A program made the position numbers and the translations under genes. DNA of 64,000 bases. Origin: Neurospora tetraspora (Eukaryota > Ascomycota > Sordariomycetes > Sordariales > Sordariaceae). The DNA lies in NCBI RefSeq assembly GCF_033439725.1, contig NW_026944384.1, positions 4,712,001 through 4,776,000 of the forward strand. The letters are read 5' to 3'. The notes under the pieces were generated by a model. The model did no database searches. It saw only the letters and a list, made by a program, of their open reading frames with translations, and was not told the origin of the DNA. Within the stretch, counting starts at the first letter, position 1. Every line of letters begins with the position of its first letter. This document shows, in pieces, positions 47,218 to 60,599 of this stretch.

Positions 47218-49876
47218 TCAGAACATGATCCATTCAACATCTACACCAGGTCCCCCGATGCACCTCGACCAGTTGAATGGTCCGCTGCGCATCATGCCTC
47301 TCATTTTGGCACCGGGACCATCTTCCTTTACATCCTCTGCCCACAGGCGTTCCAGAACGTCCAAGGCAGCCATGTTGTTCATGTAGCCGCTGCGAGCCAT
47401 AATATCGCGGCATTTGGACCGGACGATGTTCTGCTGTAACACGTTGACGCATTCGCTTCCAGCCACAAACAAAGGCCAGAGCAGGAACTTCTCCGCACTG
47501 CTGCCTGCTTCCAGGCCGGTGGCATAGTAGATAACCTGGCTGACCAGATCCCGGAAGTGACTATGAGAGCTGGGGAGGTTGGGACTGGCCAGGCGTTCCG
47601 TGTATAGAAGCGCCGCGTACCGGAACGCCTCGCTCAACGAGCTGAGATCGCGCACCTGTGAACCTGTAGGCGGCGGCGACGACGGTGTTGGGGCCAACGA
47701 GGCCACTACCCTCGATGCGTCAAACTCCCAGCTCTGCAGGGCAGTGCGCGCGTCCTTCCACTCGCGCCAGAATGTGCTGCCATGATCGTCGTATCCCATG
47801 GATGTGTGACCTATTCCCAGCATTTCGTCGTCCTCCATGGTCGAGCCAAATCCGCTGCCCTCAAACCTCATAGGCTGGAAGCTTCCAAGCATGTGATGCT
47901 GCTCAGGCGGGGATGGCTTGAAGCCGCCACCGAGAGGCGAAGGGGTGCCAGATATGCTGCTGCCGCGTGCACGCTGGGCGTTGGCCAGAAGGTTTTGTAC
48001 CGGTCGATGCTGAGAAAGCAAGTTCAGACGACCTAGCTTGACAATCGTCTTGAATAGTTCACGATCACAGCCCACAAGATTTTCCGTACCCGGTGGGAGA
48101 AGTTGAGAGTCAGGAAGAAGGCCATAGAATGATGTGTTGAGCTGAGCTTCCCGGTCGTTGACGCTCGCGGTGATAGCATCAAAGTAAGTGAATAGCGCCT
48201 CCATCCATGCCGAGTCTCGTGATACAGGATAGGGAGACATTCGACGCAACCCTAGTATCTTCTTAACTCCTGCGAACTGGGTTTGAAACTTGGCAACGCC
48301 GGACTCAGCCATCCGGTAGTGGCAAAGTATGAGGATGGTAGCCAGGACTGAATCATGAGTTGACTTCTCCGGGTCATTAAGCTGCTCATTCAGCAGATGA
48401 ACAGCTAGGTTCCTGTGCTGATACTCCTCAGAGAGGGACTGGTCCTCTGGCTGTGTATCCGAGTAACCGTCGAATGGGCTTGCATCTAATCGCTTTTCTC
48501 CAACGTCGCGCCTGTGCTGTCCAAGACTGAGCCGTCGCTTTATCCTGAGGTTGCATGCGGCGAGTGCACAGATGGCATGCTGCAAGCTCCTGCTAGTAGT
48601 ACCAAGTTGCAAGATGTGTTCCCTGAACGGGTTGCTGGGGTCGTCGATAAAGACCATGCCGGGACAAATGGTCTTTTCATAGTAGTCCATGAAGAAAGGC
48701 ATCTTATGGATGAGATCAGGGCTTACTCGCAGGATCGGGGAGGGCGATTGCGAAGGAAACGAAGCCGGCCACGGTAGTTGGTTATGCTCTTGGACGCTTT
48801 GCGAAAGTGATTCGTCGTCTGCGTTGGATGGTGCCCAGAACGGGCCGTGAGATTGGACGCTCGTACTAAACGTCTCCAAGTCGGATGGCGTTCCCGGCAC
48901 TTAAATGGCGCTGCCGTTAGTATGGGTAGCCTGACCGCCGAGAATATAGTGGCTCACCGAAGACATCACATTCTTGCACCATCTTGCGACTCAACTGAGT
49001 TTCCAAGCTGTCCACATGAGATACACGCGAAGGGAGACTAGAAGTAGGCTCTGAGGGTGAGTAACTGAGGCTGGGACGTGAGGTCGGAGGCCTGTGAGGC
49101 TCGATCATGATAGCGGATGGAGGAGTATGCTGGACGGGTGAGCCATGGCCGGGATAGCTATCGTAGATAACGGTCGGGCTGTGAAGGGGACTGTGGATGT
49201 AAGAAACGTCGTCTCTCGGGAACGAGTGAGTGATGGGAGACATGTAGTCAGTTTCGCTTATAGAGTCCATGTGAGATGCCATGGAAGAAAGCGACATGCT
49301 CCTTCCTGGATATCCAGGGCCGTCGTGAGGAGACATGGGTGAAGTAAACGGGATGTGAGTCCAGCCAGGTGGTGGAGCTTCCGTCACGGGCGACATGTGA
49401 GACATATCGAAGTGATGAAAAGGCGGGCCCGACAGTGGTGAGTGAAGAGGTGAGTGAAGATCCATAGACGGCTGCTCTGTCCCTTCACGTTTGACACGAT
49501 CCTCTGTCTCCGAGTACTGGCTGACGGATGCGATAGAGCTAGTGCGTTGCTTCGTTGTTGGCGACTTCAATGCCGTCACTCCTTTCCCGGGGTTCACTGG
49601 TGGTGACTTGGCGATGGGTAGCGACAGGCCTCGAAGCTTGCCTCGACTGGCAACACCGACACCCCAAGTCAACTGGGTCTTGTATCCCGAGCACTCATTT
49701 CCAATCTCGAGACATTGCGAACAATACGGCCTCCTCCGGTCGCACTTGACATTCCTCTTGGCGCAGGTAAAGCAGTCGTCGGCAGCTCCGCCAGCGGGCG
49801 CCCTTCTCCTACGCTTCCTCGCAGAGGCAGCATCCTTGACAGTCGCAGCAGGTGGGGTGTTGGTAGGGGCAGCCAT
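47218..49876 (-). CDS. Zn2Cys6 fungal transcription factor
   Basis: Nuclear DNA-binding regulator; its targets cannot be told from sequence. Exons 49876-48958 and 48899-47218 join CDVF|VPGTPSDLE to 866 residues; the intron has an ACTAAC branch point. The N-terminal basic stretch ARKRRRRAP precedes the zinc cluster at 35-62 with spacing C-x2-C-x6-C-x6-C-x2-C-x6-C (CFTC, KC, YCSQC, EC). Directly after it comes GYKTQLTWGVGVASRGKLRG, a block I associate with a conserved subgroup sometimes annotated as Moc3-like; this link is tentative. A long Ser/Pro/His-rich linker (about 90-300) has repeated MSP and HSP phrases. The C-terminal half has the fungal-specific regulatory domain, with HAICALAACN and SVLATILILCHYRM. 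It lies 2.1 kb from the RIP-degraded block. Confidence 0.92.
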
Positions 49877-51973
49877 GGTGGTGACGACTGCGGGACGTGG
49901 TGGTTAAGTATGCTGCAGGTATCGAGTCCCAAAGATATCATAAGGAGAAGCTATCCAAACAGTCGGCAGGCAAGTTTATCCAAGACACGGGTCCGGACTG
50001 TCGATGACGGAAGTTGAGTGGTATGGGTAAATGGGCGTTAATATGGAAAGACTTGGCCCATAGTAGGGAGGCGAATAGACCTGGGAAGTGGGAAAGAGTA
50101 AAAAAGAAAAGTAGAGGGGGTGACATCTAGCGATGGGGAGGCGGTCTCTGGTGGATGGCCAGTCTTTAACTGAAAACCCCAGCGACAGCTACGAAGAGTG
50201 AGAGAGTCCATCTAACGAAGCCGCGGGAGACATCGAGGCTTGTCTTGCATGCAGCATGGCCAGCCAGCAACCAAGCAGCAATTCGCCCGCTTGACCAGTC
50301 ACCTAGCGCACTGCTTAGTCCTTAGTGTAGCCCGCTAGCGTATCGGTACCCCCTTGATATTGATGGGGTAGGCATGTACCTGTGTACACGAAAGTACAAG
50401 CCCGGTGCTTTTCCTCTCGAGTCTCCAGTGTTGCGCCCTCTCTGCCGGGGGCGGAAAGAGGCCCTGGAGTGGATGCAACGGCCGGCGAATAACAAATGAG
50501 AGGACACGAGAGCGACAAGGGGTGGTGAGAGTGGAGGAGACCGGTGTCTTGGTCGCACGCCCGCGCCAACACCATGCAAGTAGCAGCAGGCTCCATTCTG
50601 GTTCCCAGGTGGAGATGGTTCTTGAAAGGGTAATCCGCTCGAGACTGCCTGGTGCTTGGTTGCTGCGAATGATGAATAGGCATAACAGCAGCAGAGATGG
50701 TGAAATCGCCGAGGACAGAGCACCGTGTAAGCGAGATGCAAACCGTTGTTTGAGAAAATACCATATCGTCAAGGACGAGAGGCATCATGGGCAGCCGAGG
50801 ATGTTTGGTTGTGTAGTCGAACAGGATTGGAGAGACAGTAAAGTGCAGTTAACTGTACGGCGCAGCCTCTCCTTGAGTAACCGAAGTCTCAAGCCTCCCG
50901 GGCGAATCCGCACATGGCAATCCCATGTCCGGCTCAGCTTCGGGAACTTGACGGGATGGATGGTTTGCTGTCGTTCATCTTCTCTCTTCGAGCCAAAGAG
51001 CCGAGAGGCGGCCGACTTGGGGATGAACATGTGTAGATATGTCTTGCCTATGGGCAACCAGTCAAGCCACTGACGAACCACTGAGACTGATTGGGGAACG
51101 ATGCCCCTGAGCGCTGGGAAGACGGGATGCCTTCTGCGAAGAAAGCAAGTCCTGAAGAGGTACTAGTACTGTAAGTACGCCATAGCCATACTGCCAGTAT
51201 AAAATCAGAGGTCGGCCAGGTGGAAGACACCTCGGCGTCGTCTCATTGCATTTGTTGCTCGATGTTGTGTCAAGATGAACGCTGGCTCACTGGACATGGA
51301 TCCCCAGGCCCTGCGAGGCACGGTATCGTCGTGTGCAGGGACTGAAGGGCTTGATGGAGTCCCCTGGAAGTACCGAGCTTTTGGTGCTGTGATTACAGGA
51401 ACAGGAATCAGTGATTCAGTGAATTCCCGAATCCGCTTCTCCAGCTTGGCACCAATCTTGCACGTTTCGGCTTCCATTGTTCGCCAAGTGCTTCTTGGAT
51501 CTTTCTCCGAGACATTTTGGACGCGCCAAATCTTTCAGCCGTAGACGGCGAATCCCCATAGTGGTGGAGAGACTAGTATTCGGGAAGTCCACGAGACCGC
51601 GACGGGCTTTTGAGTGTCGGGTTTTCGGATATCTGGATGACTTCAGGTGCTGTAGGCGTGTGTAGCCGGAGCTCTCTAGCCTAGAGGTATGGGCTGGATG
51701 TTGCAACCTCAATGCCCTGATAAACGACGTAGCATCAACCTATAACAAGCTTCTTTGGTGGGACACTGAGGAAGATGGGACACTGAGGAAGAGGGCTCAC
51801 AAAGACCCGATAGAATGGTGTTGGGATGGTGGGCGAGCACGAACTGTGGTTGCGAGGTTGCGACGGACGACAAGCGAGAGGAGCGAAAGGAGGGAGTTCT
51901 CCGCGGGACGTTCGCGGACAGGGGAAAGTTTGATAAGCTCCCTTCCATTGGCCCTTTCCCTGCTCCCGCTCAA
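49877..51973. promoter_or_regulatory. Upstream region of the zinc-cluster gene and border of the retrotransposon
   Basis: Holds the promoter of the transcription factor gene. Overlapping ORFs on both strands at 50315-51081 lack any recognisable family. Composition is normal up to the retrotransposon border at 51979. Confidence 0.4.
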
Positions 51974-51978
51974 GAACT

Positions 51979-52126
51979 TGCAATCCGTAATAGACCGCTG
52001 AAGAAGGTTCTTTGGGGGTATGAACAAAGGTGTATAATTGGATAATCTGCTAACTAACGGTGTGTCACTGTGACTATGGAATAAATACCAGTACCTAATA
52101 GTCTATGCGTATAGGCGCACCTTCTA
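51979..52126 (-). repeat. Left (3') LTR of the Gypsy-like element
   Basis: Pairs with 62133-62280 without gaps. Over the first 146 bases the copies differ at 13 positions, all transitions. The last two bases are TA where the other copy has CA, which is consistent with a RIP C-to-T change. Confidence 0.85.
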
Positions 52127-54171
52127 CAAGGCTCCCTTCCTTCCTAAGGGTGCTACTGTATGCCTAGAATTTGCTAGTTATATATCCTAATGAAAAATCT
52201 ATCTAATATATCGTAAATATTAATGTCTATTTCCTATACATTCTATTTCCGCTATTCAATAGTACTATTTGCGTGTTGTATTCGCATTTCTTTAGACGTA
52301 CTTAAAATAGAATAGTTGGTTGCGCTTTTACGGTACTGGTTATATACGCTGTACTAAAGTAGGTTGTATTCTTAATACTTCTTAAATTTCTGTAATGTTG
52401 AACTAGTCTAATTATAATAATATTAATTGAGCAAGCTAGTCCAATTAGGTAGTAAATATATATAGTTAATGTCTAACAGTTATATATTAGTACTATAATA
52501 TTCTAATAGAGGCCTTCTTAAATATTAAAATACTGACTAAAATTCTAAATATTCCCGCTAATATTCCGAGTACCCAATAGACAATAATTCCAGCTCCTCG
52601 AACTAATATATATACTAGTTTCAAACTACTAATAATAATAATAGTTGCTCGCTTCCTAGTATTATTATATATAATCTCTATACGTATTTCGCCGTTAGTC
52701 GCGGACTAATTATTATTTAATTATTGCGAATCCCGGTTAATTTTATTTAGTATATATTTTAACTAGTCTACGTTATTATTATTTAAAAGTAATTTAAATT
52801 CGTTAGTAAATAAGGTTCGGTATTTATTTATTTAATAGAGCAATTATTCTACTATAATCTTTTTTATTTTAATTGGTTTTGTGCGCGCTGGCCTTTAGTA
52901 AATAATATTACTATATTTATTTAATTAAATGCGGTCCGGATAATTATAGTATTTTTCGATCGTTACTATAAATTATATTACCCTAATTAAGTTTTAATGA
53001 ATCATTATTATACTATCTTATTTAATTATATAGATTAGCCATATTCGCTCTAGAAGGGTAATCGTCAATTTCTTCTTAGTATTTATATTTATTGGAATTT
53101 TAATCAGTTTCTATACTTTAGTGCCGGGTGCCCGAATTAAAAAAAATTTATCGTTCTATTTTATAATAATTAATTATATCTATTCGGCCTTAAAGTTTTT
53201 GAATATATAGTATAGGTCCTTAGTATAGAAGAAGTAAGTATAGTTCGTAATTACGATAATAAAATAGAAATTTAAACGATATTATTAGAAGATGTAGTTT
53301 CTATATAAAGGTTATCCTGACAGCGGAGTAAAGAAATCGATTTCTTTAATATAGCGCTCTAGCGTAGTACGAACGAAATATAGAATATATTTGTTAATAT
53401 ATAATATTATAAATTGCCGCAACTTATAGATCGGGCCCGGTTTTAAATATTTCCTCTCTAGTGTAGTTAATAATAATAATCGACAGTATATATACAATTC
53501 TCTTTTCCTGGGGACTATGATTAGAGTTAATTCCCCACGTACTAGGATAGCAGTCTAATTAATATATAAGTTACCAGTATAAATGCTTAGTTTGTTTAGG
53601 TTTTCCGAGACTATATCGTCGCTATTATTATTATTATATTCTTAAAAAGAGCATTTATCGTATGCGTTGGATCCTTCTATATTTTCTATTATATATTAGT
53701 GAGGCCGATATGATTGGGGTGATTGTAATAAACTGTATATTACCGTAGATAGTAAAGAAAAGACTGCGACGTAGTGGTAAAATTAATGGAATTAAGAGGC
53801 GATCGCCTATGATAAACTATATCTCGCCGTAAGTAATAAAAAAAAGGAACCGGAATTAACCGCAAATGTATATAGCGAATTGAAATAATGATATAATGCT
53901 AAATAAGAGTACCGACCTGGAAATATCCTAATAGTATTAACAACGCCGACCGACGATGACGTTTTCGAGGAAAAGGTGAGACTATAGAAAAGGAATTAGG
54001 TTATAATGCGTTAAAATAATAAAACCCGCTTCTTCCTTCCTTCTTTTATTATTTATTATATTAAATACCTATTGCCCCTCCTTTTTTCTATCCTATTTTC
54101 ACTACTTTATCCCTCCTTCTCCTCTTCCTATTTTATAATTTCGCTTTCTTTTTCTTACGTCCCTCTTTCTC

Positions 54172-54679
54172 TATCACAGGGCTGGCTGTGACGTCTATAT
54201 AGTGCGTGCATCCGAGTTCTGTCTAGCGAACAGAACATCGTTCCATCTTTTAGTGTCTTAGTGTAGGCAGTGCACGCCTTGCTCCGTAATAGTATATTCT
54301 GTTCCACGGTGGAGGTCGTAGGTTCAATTCCCCCATGTGTCAATTGATTTGGGCTTTGGTTCGCCCTTCTGTGTCGCTCACGGTGCGAACCATTGCAGAG
54401 ACCGTCAATGCAGAAGCGCGGAGACCATTCAATTGAAGCGACTATCCCATTGGAACCAATTGGTTCAGGTGGTACTATATAGATTACCTTCGTGACAATG
54501 TTACCTCCCTTGGGCCGGAGCCTCTTGATGTCAAATAACATCGCTTTGAGGGAAGGTAGTGTCACAGGGCTGGCTGTGACGTCTATATAGTACGTGCATC
54601 CGAGTTCTGTTTAGCGAACAGAACATCGTTCCATCTTTTGGTATCTTAGTGTAGGCAGTGCACGCTCTGCTCCGTGATA
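54172..54679 (+). mobile_element. Nested TRIM-like mini-LTR element with perfect TTCTC target duplication
   Basis: Two 120-bp direct repeats (54172-54291 and 54560-54679) flank a 268-bp interior. TTCTC precedes the first (54167-54171) and follows the second (54680-54684), a 5-bp target duplication. The right repeat starts TG and both end TA, consistent with mutated CA. A purine-rich GAGGGAAGGTAG directly before the right repeat serves as a polypurine tract. The interior codes for nothing, so it is non-autonomous. It contains GGTCGTAGGTTCAATTCC (54314-54331), which fits a tRNA T-arm and B box. The two repeats differ at eight positions, all transitions. Its composition is far less AT-rich than the surrounding retrotransposon, so it inserted later or suffered less RIP. 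Confidence 0.85.
54314..54335 (+). promoter_or_regulatory. tRNA-like T-arm / RNA polymerase III B-box in the mini-LTR interior
   Basis: GGTTCAATTCC fits the B-box consensus GGTTCRANNCC in the sense direction, with a short GGTCGTA before it as in tRNA variable loops. A loose A-box-like TAGTGTAGGCAG lies upstream inside the LTR (54258-54270). The rest of a tRNA cloverleaf does not fold convincingly. Confidence 0.4.
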
Positions 54680-57199
54680 TTCTCCTTAATAACTTTTAAT
54701 CCTTCGAGTAGGTTAATTTCTTCTAATACTACTAATACTATTTCCTTTACTTACTCTGCCTCCCTTTTTAACTTTATATTCTATTATAATCCTATTTCTC
54801 TTAATAACTCTACTTCTCTTATTTTGTCTACCTCCTATAATTTAATATTATTTATATAAACCTTTTGTACCTTCTTCCTTATATTCGGGTCTACTACTCT
54901 CATTAATATTTGTAATACTACTTCGATTATTTCCTATAGCCCCGTCTATCTTAGTATAAATATAAGCGCCCTCGCTCTATTATCTGACCTCTTTAATTTA
55001 TCCTTCTTATATATATATCCTAATTTTATATTTCGAATCCCTATAATTAACTCCTATACTATATCTCCTATTATATAAGAGTTTCTAAATATAATATCTT
55101 CGGCTTTATTTACCCGGCTTTTATTCTAATCTTTACGAATTATTTCTACTTCCTCTATACGTAAACCCTCCAAATCCTCCTTAGTTAAGTTCTTATTATT
55201 ATTTATAAAATTTAATACCCTACTTATATTTATTATTGTTGGTCCGCCTATCGCTTGGTTAATTACTATTAGTCGCCGTCCTATTTACTAACTTATTAAT
55301 AATTATAATATATTATATTTACTGCCTTCTTATATCTAATTATTCAAATTTATTACTAAGTCCTCTAATACTAATAGTTAGTCTTCTAAGTCTTAGTAGT
55401 TTCGATCCCTGGCCTATTTATATATTTTTGCCTTTAATGACTTTATATAAAGCTCTATTAACCCGTATAATTAAAGATTATATATTAGTCTATAAATTAC
55501 TTTAGTATTATAATTTCCGAAATGCCGTTTTATTATTATTAAAGAGAAATATATTGCGTTATTACTATAGACTTCTTTTAGCTATCCTAGTATTGGAGTT
55601 GTCCGTGTTTATATTTGGATAATCCTAAGGCTCGTTAATTTTTCCGTTACTATAGTAATAAAGAATTGTAAAGAGTAGTAGATTTATAGGTAAATATATA
55701 ATTAACCTCCTTTTTTTCTAAATATAATAGTACCCGTATAGTCCGTTCCAACTACTAATTAAGGAATTAATAATATTACTAGTATAAATAATACTATCTG
55801 AGGCAATTTAAGACCTATTGCCATATACAGTATATAATTTAAAATATAAGTTATAATATCCCTTAGTCGATTAGGCTACTAATATTTTAATTGAAGTCGC
55901 TATATAATAATAGCAGTTGAATAATATCTATAATTGTTATTTATTTATTAAATAATTATTAGCACTTCGTTTAGAAATATATACTATATTAACGAATTTT
56001 AGTCCCCCTATCCTTCTAGGTAGGCTAGGTAACCGTTTACTAGCTGATACTTTATCGATTTCCAAATAACGTTACGCCTCTCTGTATTTGTTAAATTATT
56101 TAACGTTAATTTACTGTAAATTAGGAAAGTAATTACGTCTATATGTTAAAGTTCAATAAATAACCGTTCGTTTAAATTATTAATATACCTGGGGGTAACC
56201 TAAAGTATAATTATATATATTATTTTTTCGGTTTCTATTGTAGGTTATAGTCGAATTAAATATATTAATAATGCTTTTTTCGGTTATTAAAATAGGAATA
56301 CTTCTTCGTCGCCGCTTTTTAGGGCGTTTATTATTATTCCGAATAAGTATAATAAACCGTTAATAATATTAATAAATTGTAATTTTCTAAGCTAATAAAA
56401 GATTTTAATATTATATTCGCCTAAACAGTTAATTTAACGGGTAATCCGACCGGTAGGGTCTCTTTCAACGTTCAATATTTTTAATAAGTCTTCGTAATTT
56501 ATATAAATAAATATTAAGTAGATAAATTTAAAGAAAATATTGCGATACTTTGCTAGGCCCCAGATTATACTTAGTACTTCCCTTTCTCCTATATAATATT
56601 GAATTTTAGCGTCCGATAAGGACTATAATATAAATAATAGGATATTTACATTTTTTATATTCTTATTAATAATTTCCGTCCTAACGTAAATTATCGTTAA
56701 TTATATTAATACCGCTCTTATACCCGTATTCGATGTATTATTACTTAAATACAATTACATTTTAGAAAGGACGGTCTTAATAGCGCGGTTCTAGATTTTA
56801 TTATATAAGAATATAAATAATCGGTTTATTTCAGTCCTTAATTCTATTTACATAATACTTATTATTATTAGATAGATAGTTTCCCTTTTAGTATTTATTT
56901 TTATACTTATTTTATATAAACCTATTTTAATACGTTAATATAATTAATTCGGCTAGGGGTATATTCTCGTAAGTAAAATAATAAGTGTAACGCTATAGTT
57001 AACTCCTTTTCGTTCCAAAGGTAATTCTCCGGCTTTACTTATTTAATAAACTACTTATAGTACTTCGCAGCAGGTCATCGTTATCCTTTTTCCAATTCGA
57101 AGCTTATAATTGTAATTTTAATAGTAAATAAAATAGTTTTTTTTCGGCGAAATATTAATAGGGATAAATGCGATTCGGGGAAAATAATAGCACTTTAAA

Positions 57200-57620
57200 A
57201 AGTTATATATTGCGTTAAATCCGGTAGTTAATATATTATTATTATCGACGAAATAATCGAATAATACCCCCCATTCGGGGTAGTAATTAAATAAATTGGG
57301 TAGAGCCGGTCCTACGAAACTATTTTCTATCAGCTATACCCCGAAATCTACGTCAGTTAACGTATAATAGGTATATAGAGAATTAATTATTCTTTAGGGT
57401 ATTTTTAATTTTTAATATTATTTGTTAACTATAATAAAAATAATTTTATTTTCGTATCCTTTTATTATTGGTACCCCCTAGTAATTATATATACTATCCG
57501 TTTAAAGGAAAATCTAGTGTTCTCCCGTTATAATATATTTAAAAAATCCTAATTAGTTGTATATTAGCTACTAAAATTTGACCGTTACTCTGTTAATTGG
57601 GCGATAATTTATAATTACCT
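57200..57620 (-). pseudogene. Reverse transcriptase remnant of the Gypsy-like element
   Basis: On the minus strand, 57620-57575 reads VIINYRPINRVTVKF, which fits the Gypsy RT block (I/V)DYRxLNxxTV with Asp changed to Asn. The frame runs on through GVPIIKGYENKIIF and ends near 57261-57241 with FDYFVD, matching the region of the catalytic Y/F-x-D-D box. Stop codons interrupt it at sites where Trp or Gln codons would be expected. The order protease then RT supports Gypsy rather than Copia. Confidence 0.6.
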
Positions 57621-58879
57621 GTAAATTATTATTGCTTTTAAGGAGAAATTTCGTATAAATTCCCTATAAATTAATACCTGGTATAATTTATCTCGTAGCC
57701 TCTATTTATAGTAAAATCCGACTAGTAAATTCCTTTATCCTTAGCGTATACTTTGGTTACTATAATTAATAAGGAATAATTCCTTGGAGGATATTAATAA
57801 TATATTAAATAAGGTCTATTATTTTAATATTAGCTAACTTTATTATAAAAATATCCCGATAAGTATAGATTAACCGCGTTACTTTTTCCCTTTATTTATT
57901 AATTATATATTTATCCCCTAATTGTACGCCTATTTCTTCGATTTATACCTAAATTACTTCTATCGGTTTAATTGTAATGTTACGAATCTCGGGTCTTCGT
58001 CCTACGTTTTTATAAATTTTTTAATTTATTACGTACCCTTCCGTAATTAAATATACTGAATATATTTAATTTACTTTTTACCATATTTCACCATTTTTCC
58101 CCATTTTTAATCCGGATTTTCCTCGTCCTTATATTATTCTTCGAAGTATATTTTTTCTTTCTATTTACTATTTAATATTTTATTGGGTATTTACCTCTTA
58201 AACTATGTTCTATCTTTCTTTTCGATGAGTACTTTTAATATAAACCGCCTATTATTCCCCGCTAACGCCGATACCGTCCGTTTAAAATCATTGAAAATAA
58301 ATAGGTTATTATAAAGATAGTCTATTTCTATACTTAGCAAAGGCAAGTATATAAGGTTATATTATTATAATATCGCTCCCTCTCCTTCCTCTAGGGTCGT
58401 TAGTAGTAGTACTTAGTATAGGAATCTATCCTTTACTACTCCTAGCTCCCTAAATATATATCCCTCTCTTAACTTTTATTTTCTTATCTCTAATAATTTA
58501 TTTATAATTTATAAAGCTTTTTTTAATAAACTCCTCCCTACTAATATTATTATAATTATATACGTTATAGTATATTACTATATGTTCTTCGCCCTCCTCG
58601 ATTCTATTAGATATAATATTATAGCTACTCTTTGTTTTTTGGGTTCGTAGACCTATCCTAAATTTAAGTCTACCTCCCGTTTTTTATAATATATTCCTCC
58701 TTATATTCTTTTATAACCTTTATTTTATTTATTAATAACGTATACGCTAAATTTGCGTTGACTTCAATATCCTCCTTTTCCTCCTAGTAATCGTCTTTAT
58801 TGAAATTTTTATTATTATTCTTATTTATTTTTTAAATCCTTCCTAATTTATTTAATAGCACTGCCGTTTTTTCGATCCT

Positions 58880-59235
58880 ATTCTTACCCCGTATAGTAAT
58901 AGTCTAATAGTAGATATCGATAATTCCCTTAATATAGTAAATCTACGTAGTATTTAATAGAAGGTTATAGGTAGGGTTTTTTCCTTAGGTAATATATATA
59001 ATAATTTACGCTATAATACCTTCTATTATTAAAGGGAAATATATATATTTATTAATTGCGACCGAGCGTCCGTGCGCTACTATAATCCGGTAAAGTATTT
59101 TAGTTCCTTTTATTACTATATTATATTGGGTGGCTGCATTTTCATTAATTATATTTATTAGCACTCCCGTATTTATTAAACATTTACCGATTTCTCTATC
59201 GCTTACGAATCTGCGAACGTATCCTAGCGATATAT
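58880..59235 (-). pseudogene. Retropepsin (aspartic protease) remnant with Asp-to-Asn active site
   Basis: The minus strand at 59235-59160 reads YVRRFVSDREIGKCLINTG followed by VLINIINENAA, matching retroviral-type protease LxDTGAxxNxI with the catalytic Asp codon GAT now AAT. Further on, near 58990-58886, YNLLLNTT and KGIIDIYY fit the family's later YDxLLGxxWL and G-x-I-D segments. Both changes are the G-to-A type made by RIP. Confidence 0.65.
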
Positions 59236-60599
59236 CCTTCGGCTAATCTTCTATATTTTATTCCCCGTTAACGACTTTGTCCGGGCTTATTTTACTAATT
59301 ATTATTGATTGAGTATATTTCGCGACTCTTTATCCCGGACGTACTACCTATTATAGTCTGAATTCTTAAGCCACTCCGGCGCGTATTTATAAGGATCGAT
59401 TATATATTTGTATAAAGGATATATTCGGTCCGATTATTTGGTTCCTTATTTATCCGCTTATATTCTAACGATTACGAAGATTGGGGCCTATATTTCGGAT
59501 TGGAATAGTATTACGTTGCGTTCGCCGCCCCTTTATATTATTATCTACCTATTTAAGCCGTTTCCTATCTTTTTTCAATTCTTCTTTCTATTTTACGTTA
59601 GTTTTCTTTAGTATTAGTATTAATAATCTTCTTCGTTAATAATATACTAATCCCGATAATATATTATATATATATATATCCTTTTTTATAAATTCTATAT
59701 TTCGTTTCCTCTTTAAGTCTAATTCTATAGATAAGGCCGCGTGAACCCGATTAATAATTATTACTACCCCTATTTCTATTTCTTCCTCTTCTTTATCTAG
59801 AATCTCTTTTATTCTCCTAGTAAAAGTCGCTGCGCTTTATGGTTTATTACCCTATTTATCCGCCGGGTTATAGTTTAAACGAGCTGGAATTAATTTATTA
59901 GTCGTAATGTAATTTGCAATTTCGTTAGGCTTGTATTTAGGTCGTAGGAGTATTAAATATTTACGGATAATATAGGGTTTTAAATAATTGAAATATTTGA
60001 AATTGGCCCTCTTCTATTAATAGTATCCTTTTATATTATAGTTATTATTCTTCGTATTATTACTATATTTTACTTTAGGATTAGCCTTATTTTAAATATT
60101 AATATTATTCTCGAGCCTAATTTAACTATATTAGTTTGCCGGCCTAGGACTTAATAGTATACCCATTAGGTTCGGTTAAATAATGGGAATTTAACCAGCG
60201 GTTATAAATTGCGTATTTTTAAAATATTCCGGAATAGGGAGTAATATCAGGTATATTTAAATTATATAAGCCTATTCTAATATTGTAGGATTTATGTACT
60301 ATTATTACTATACTTAAGGGAAATATAATTACCCGAACGGTATATAAATGTAATTACCCGATTTAAAAATATAAGAGAGAAGTTAAAGTATAATTGTTAG
60401 GGTCTATTTATAAAATATTATTTTACTAAGGGCCTTTAAAAACTAGTCTATAGTAAAACTATTATTATTTAATTTAGTACCTACTAATTCTACGGCCTGA
60501 GAGTTATTCAAAAACGGTTTTGCTTTATTATTTAACCGAATAATATAACTGATAATAATTTTCTATATATTATTAAAGGTGATTTTCTCGGTCAATTAA

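Noticed and set aside
50405-51073. 222-residue plus-strand ORF upstream of the zinc-cluster gene
   Set aside because: Arg/Ser-rich without domain, and four other open frames cover the same bases.
54314-54335. Complete tRNA gene inside the mini-LTR element
   Set aside because: Only the T-arm/B-box part fits; no full cloverleaf could be drawn.
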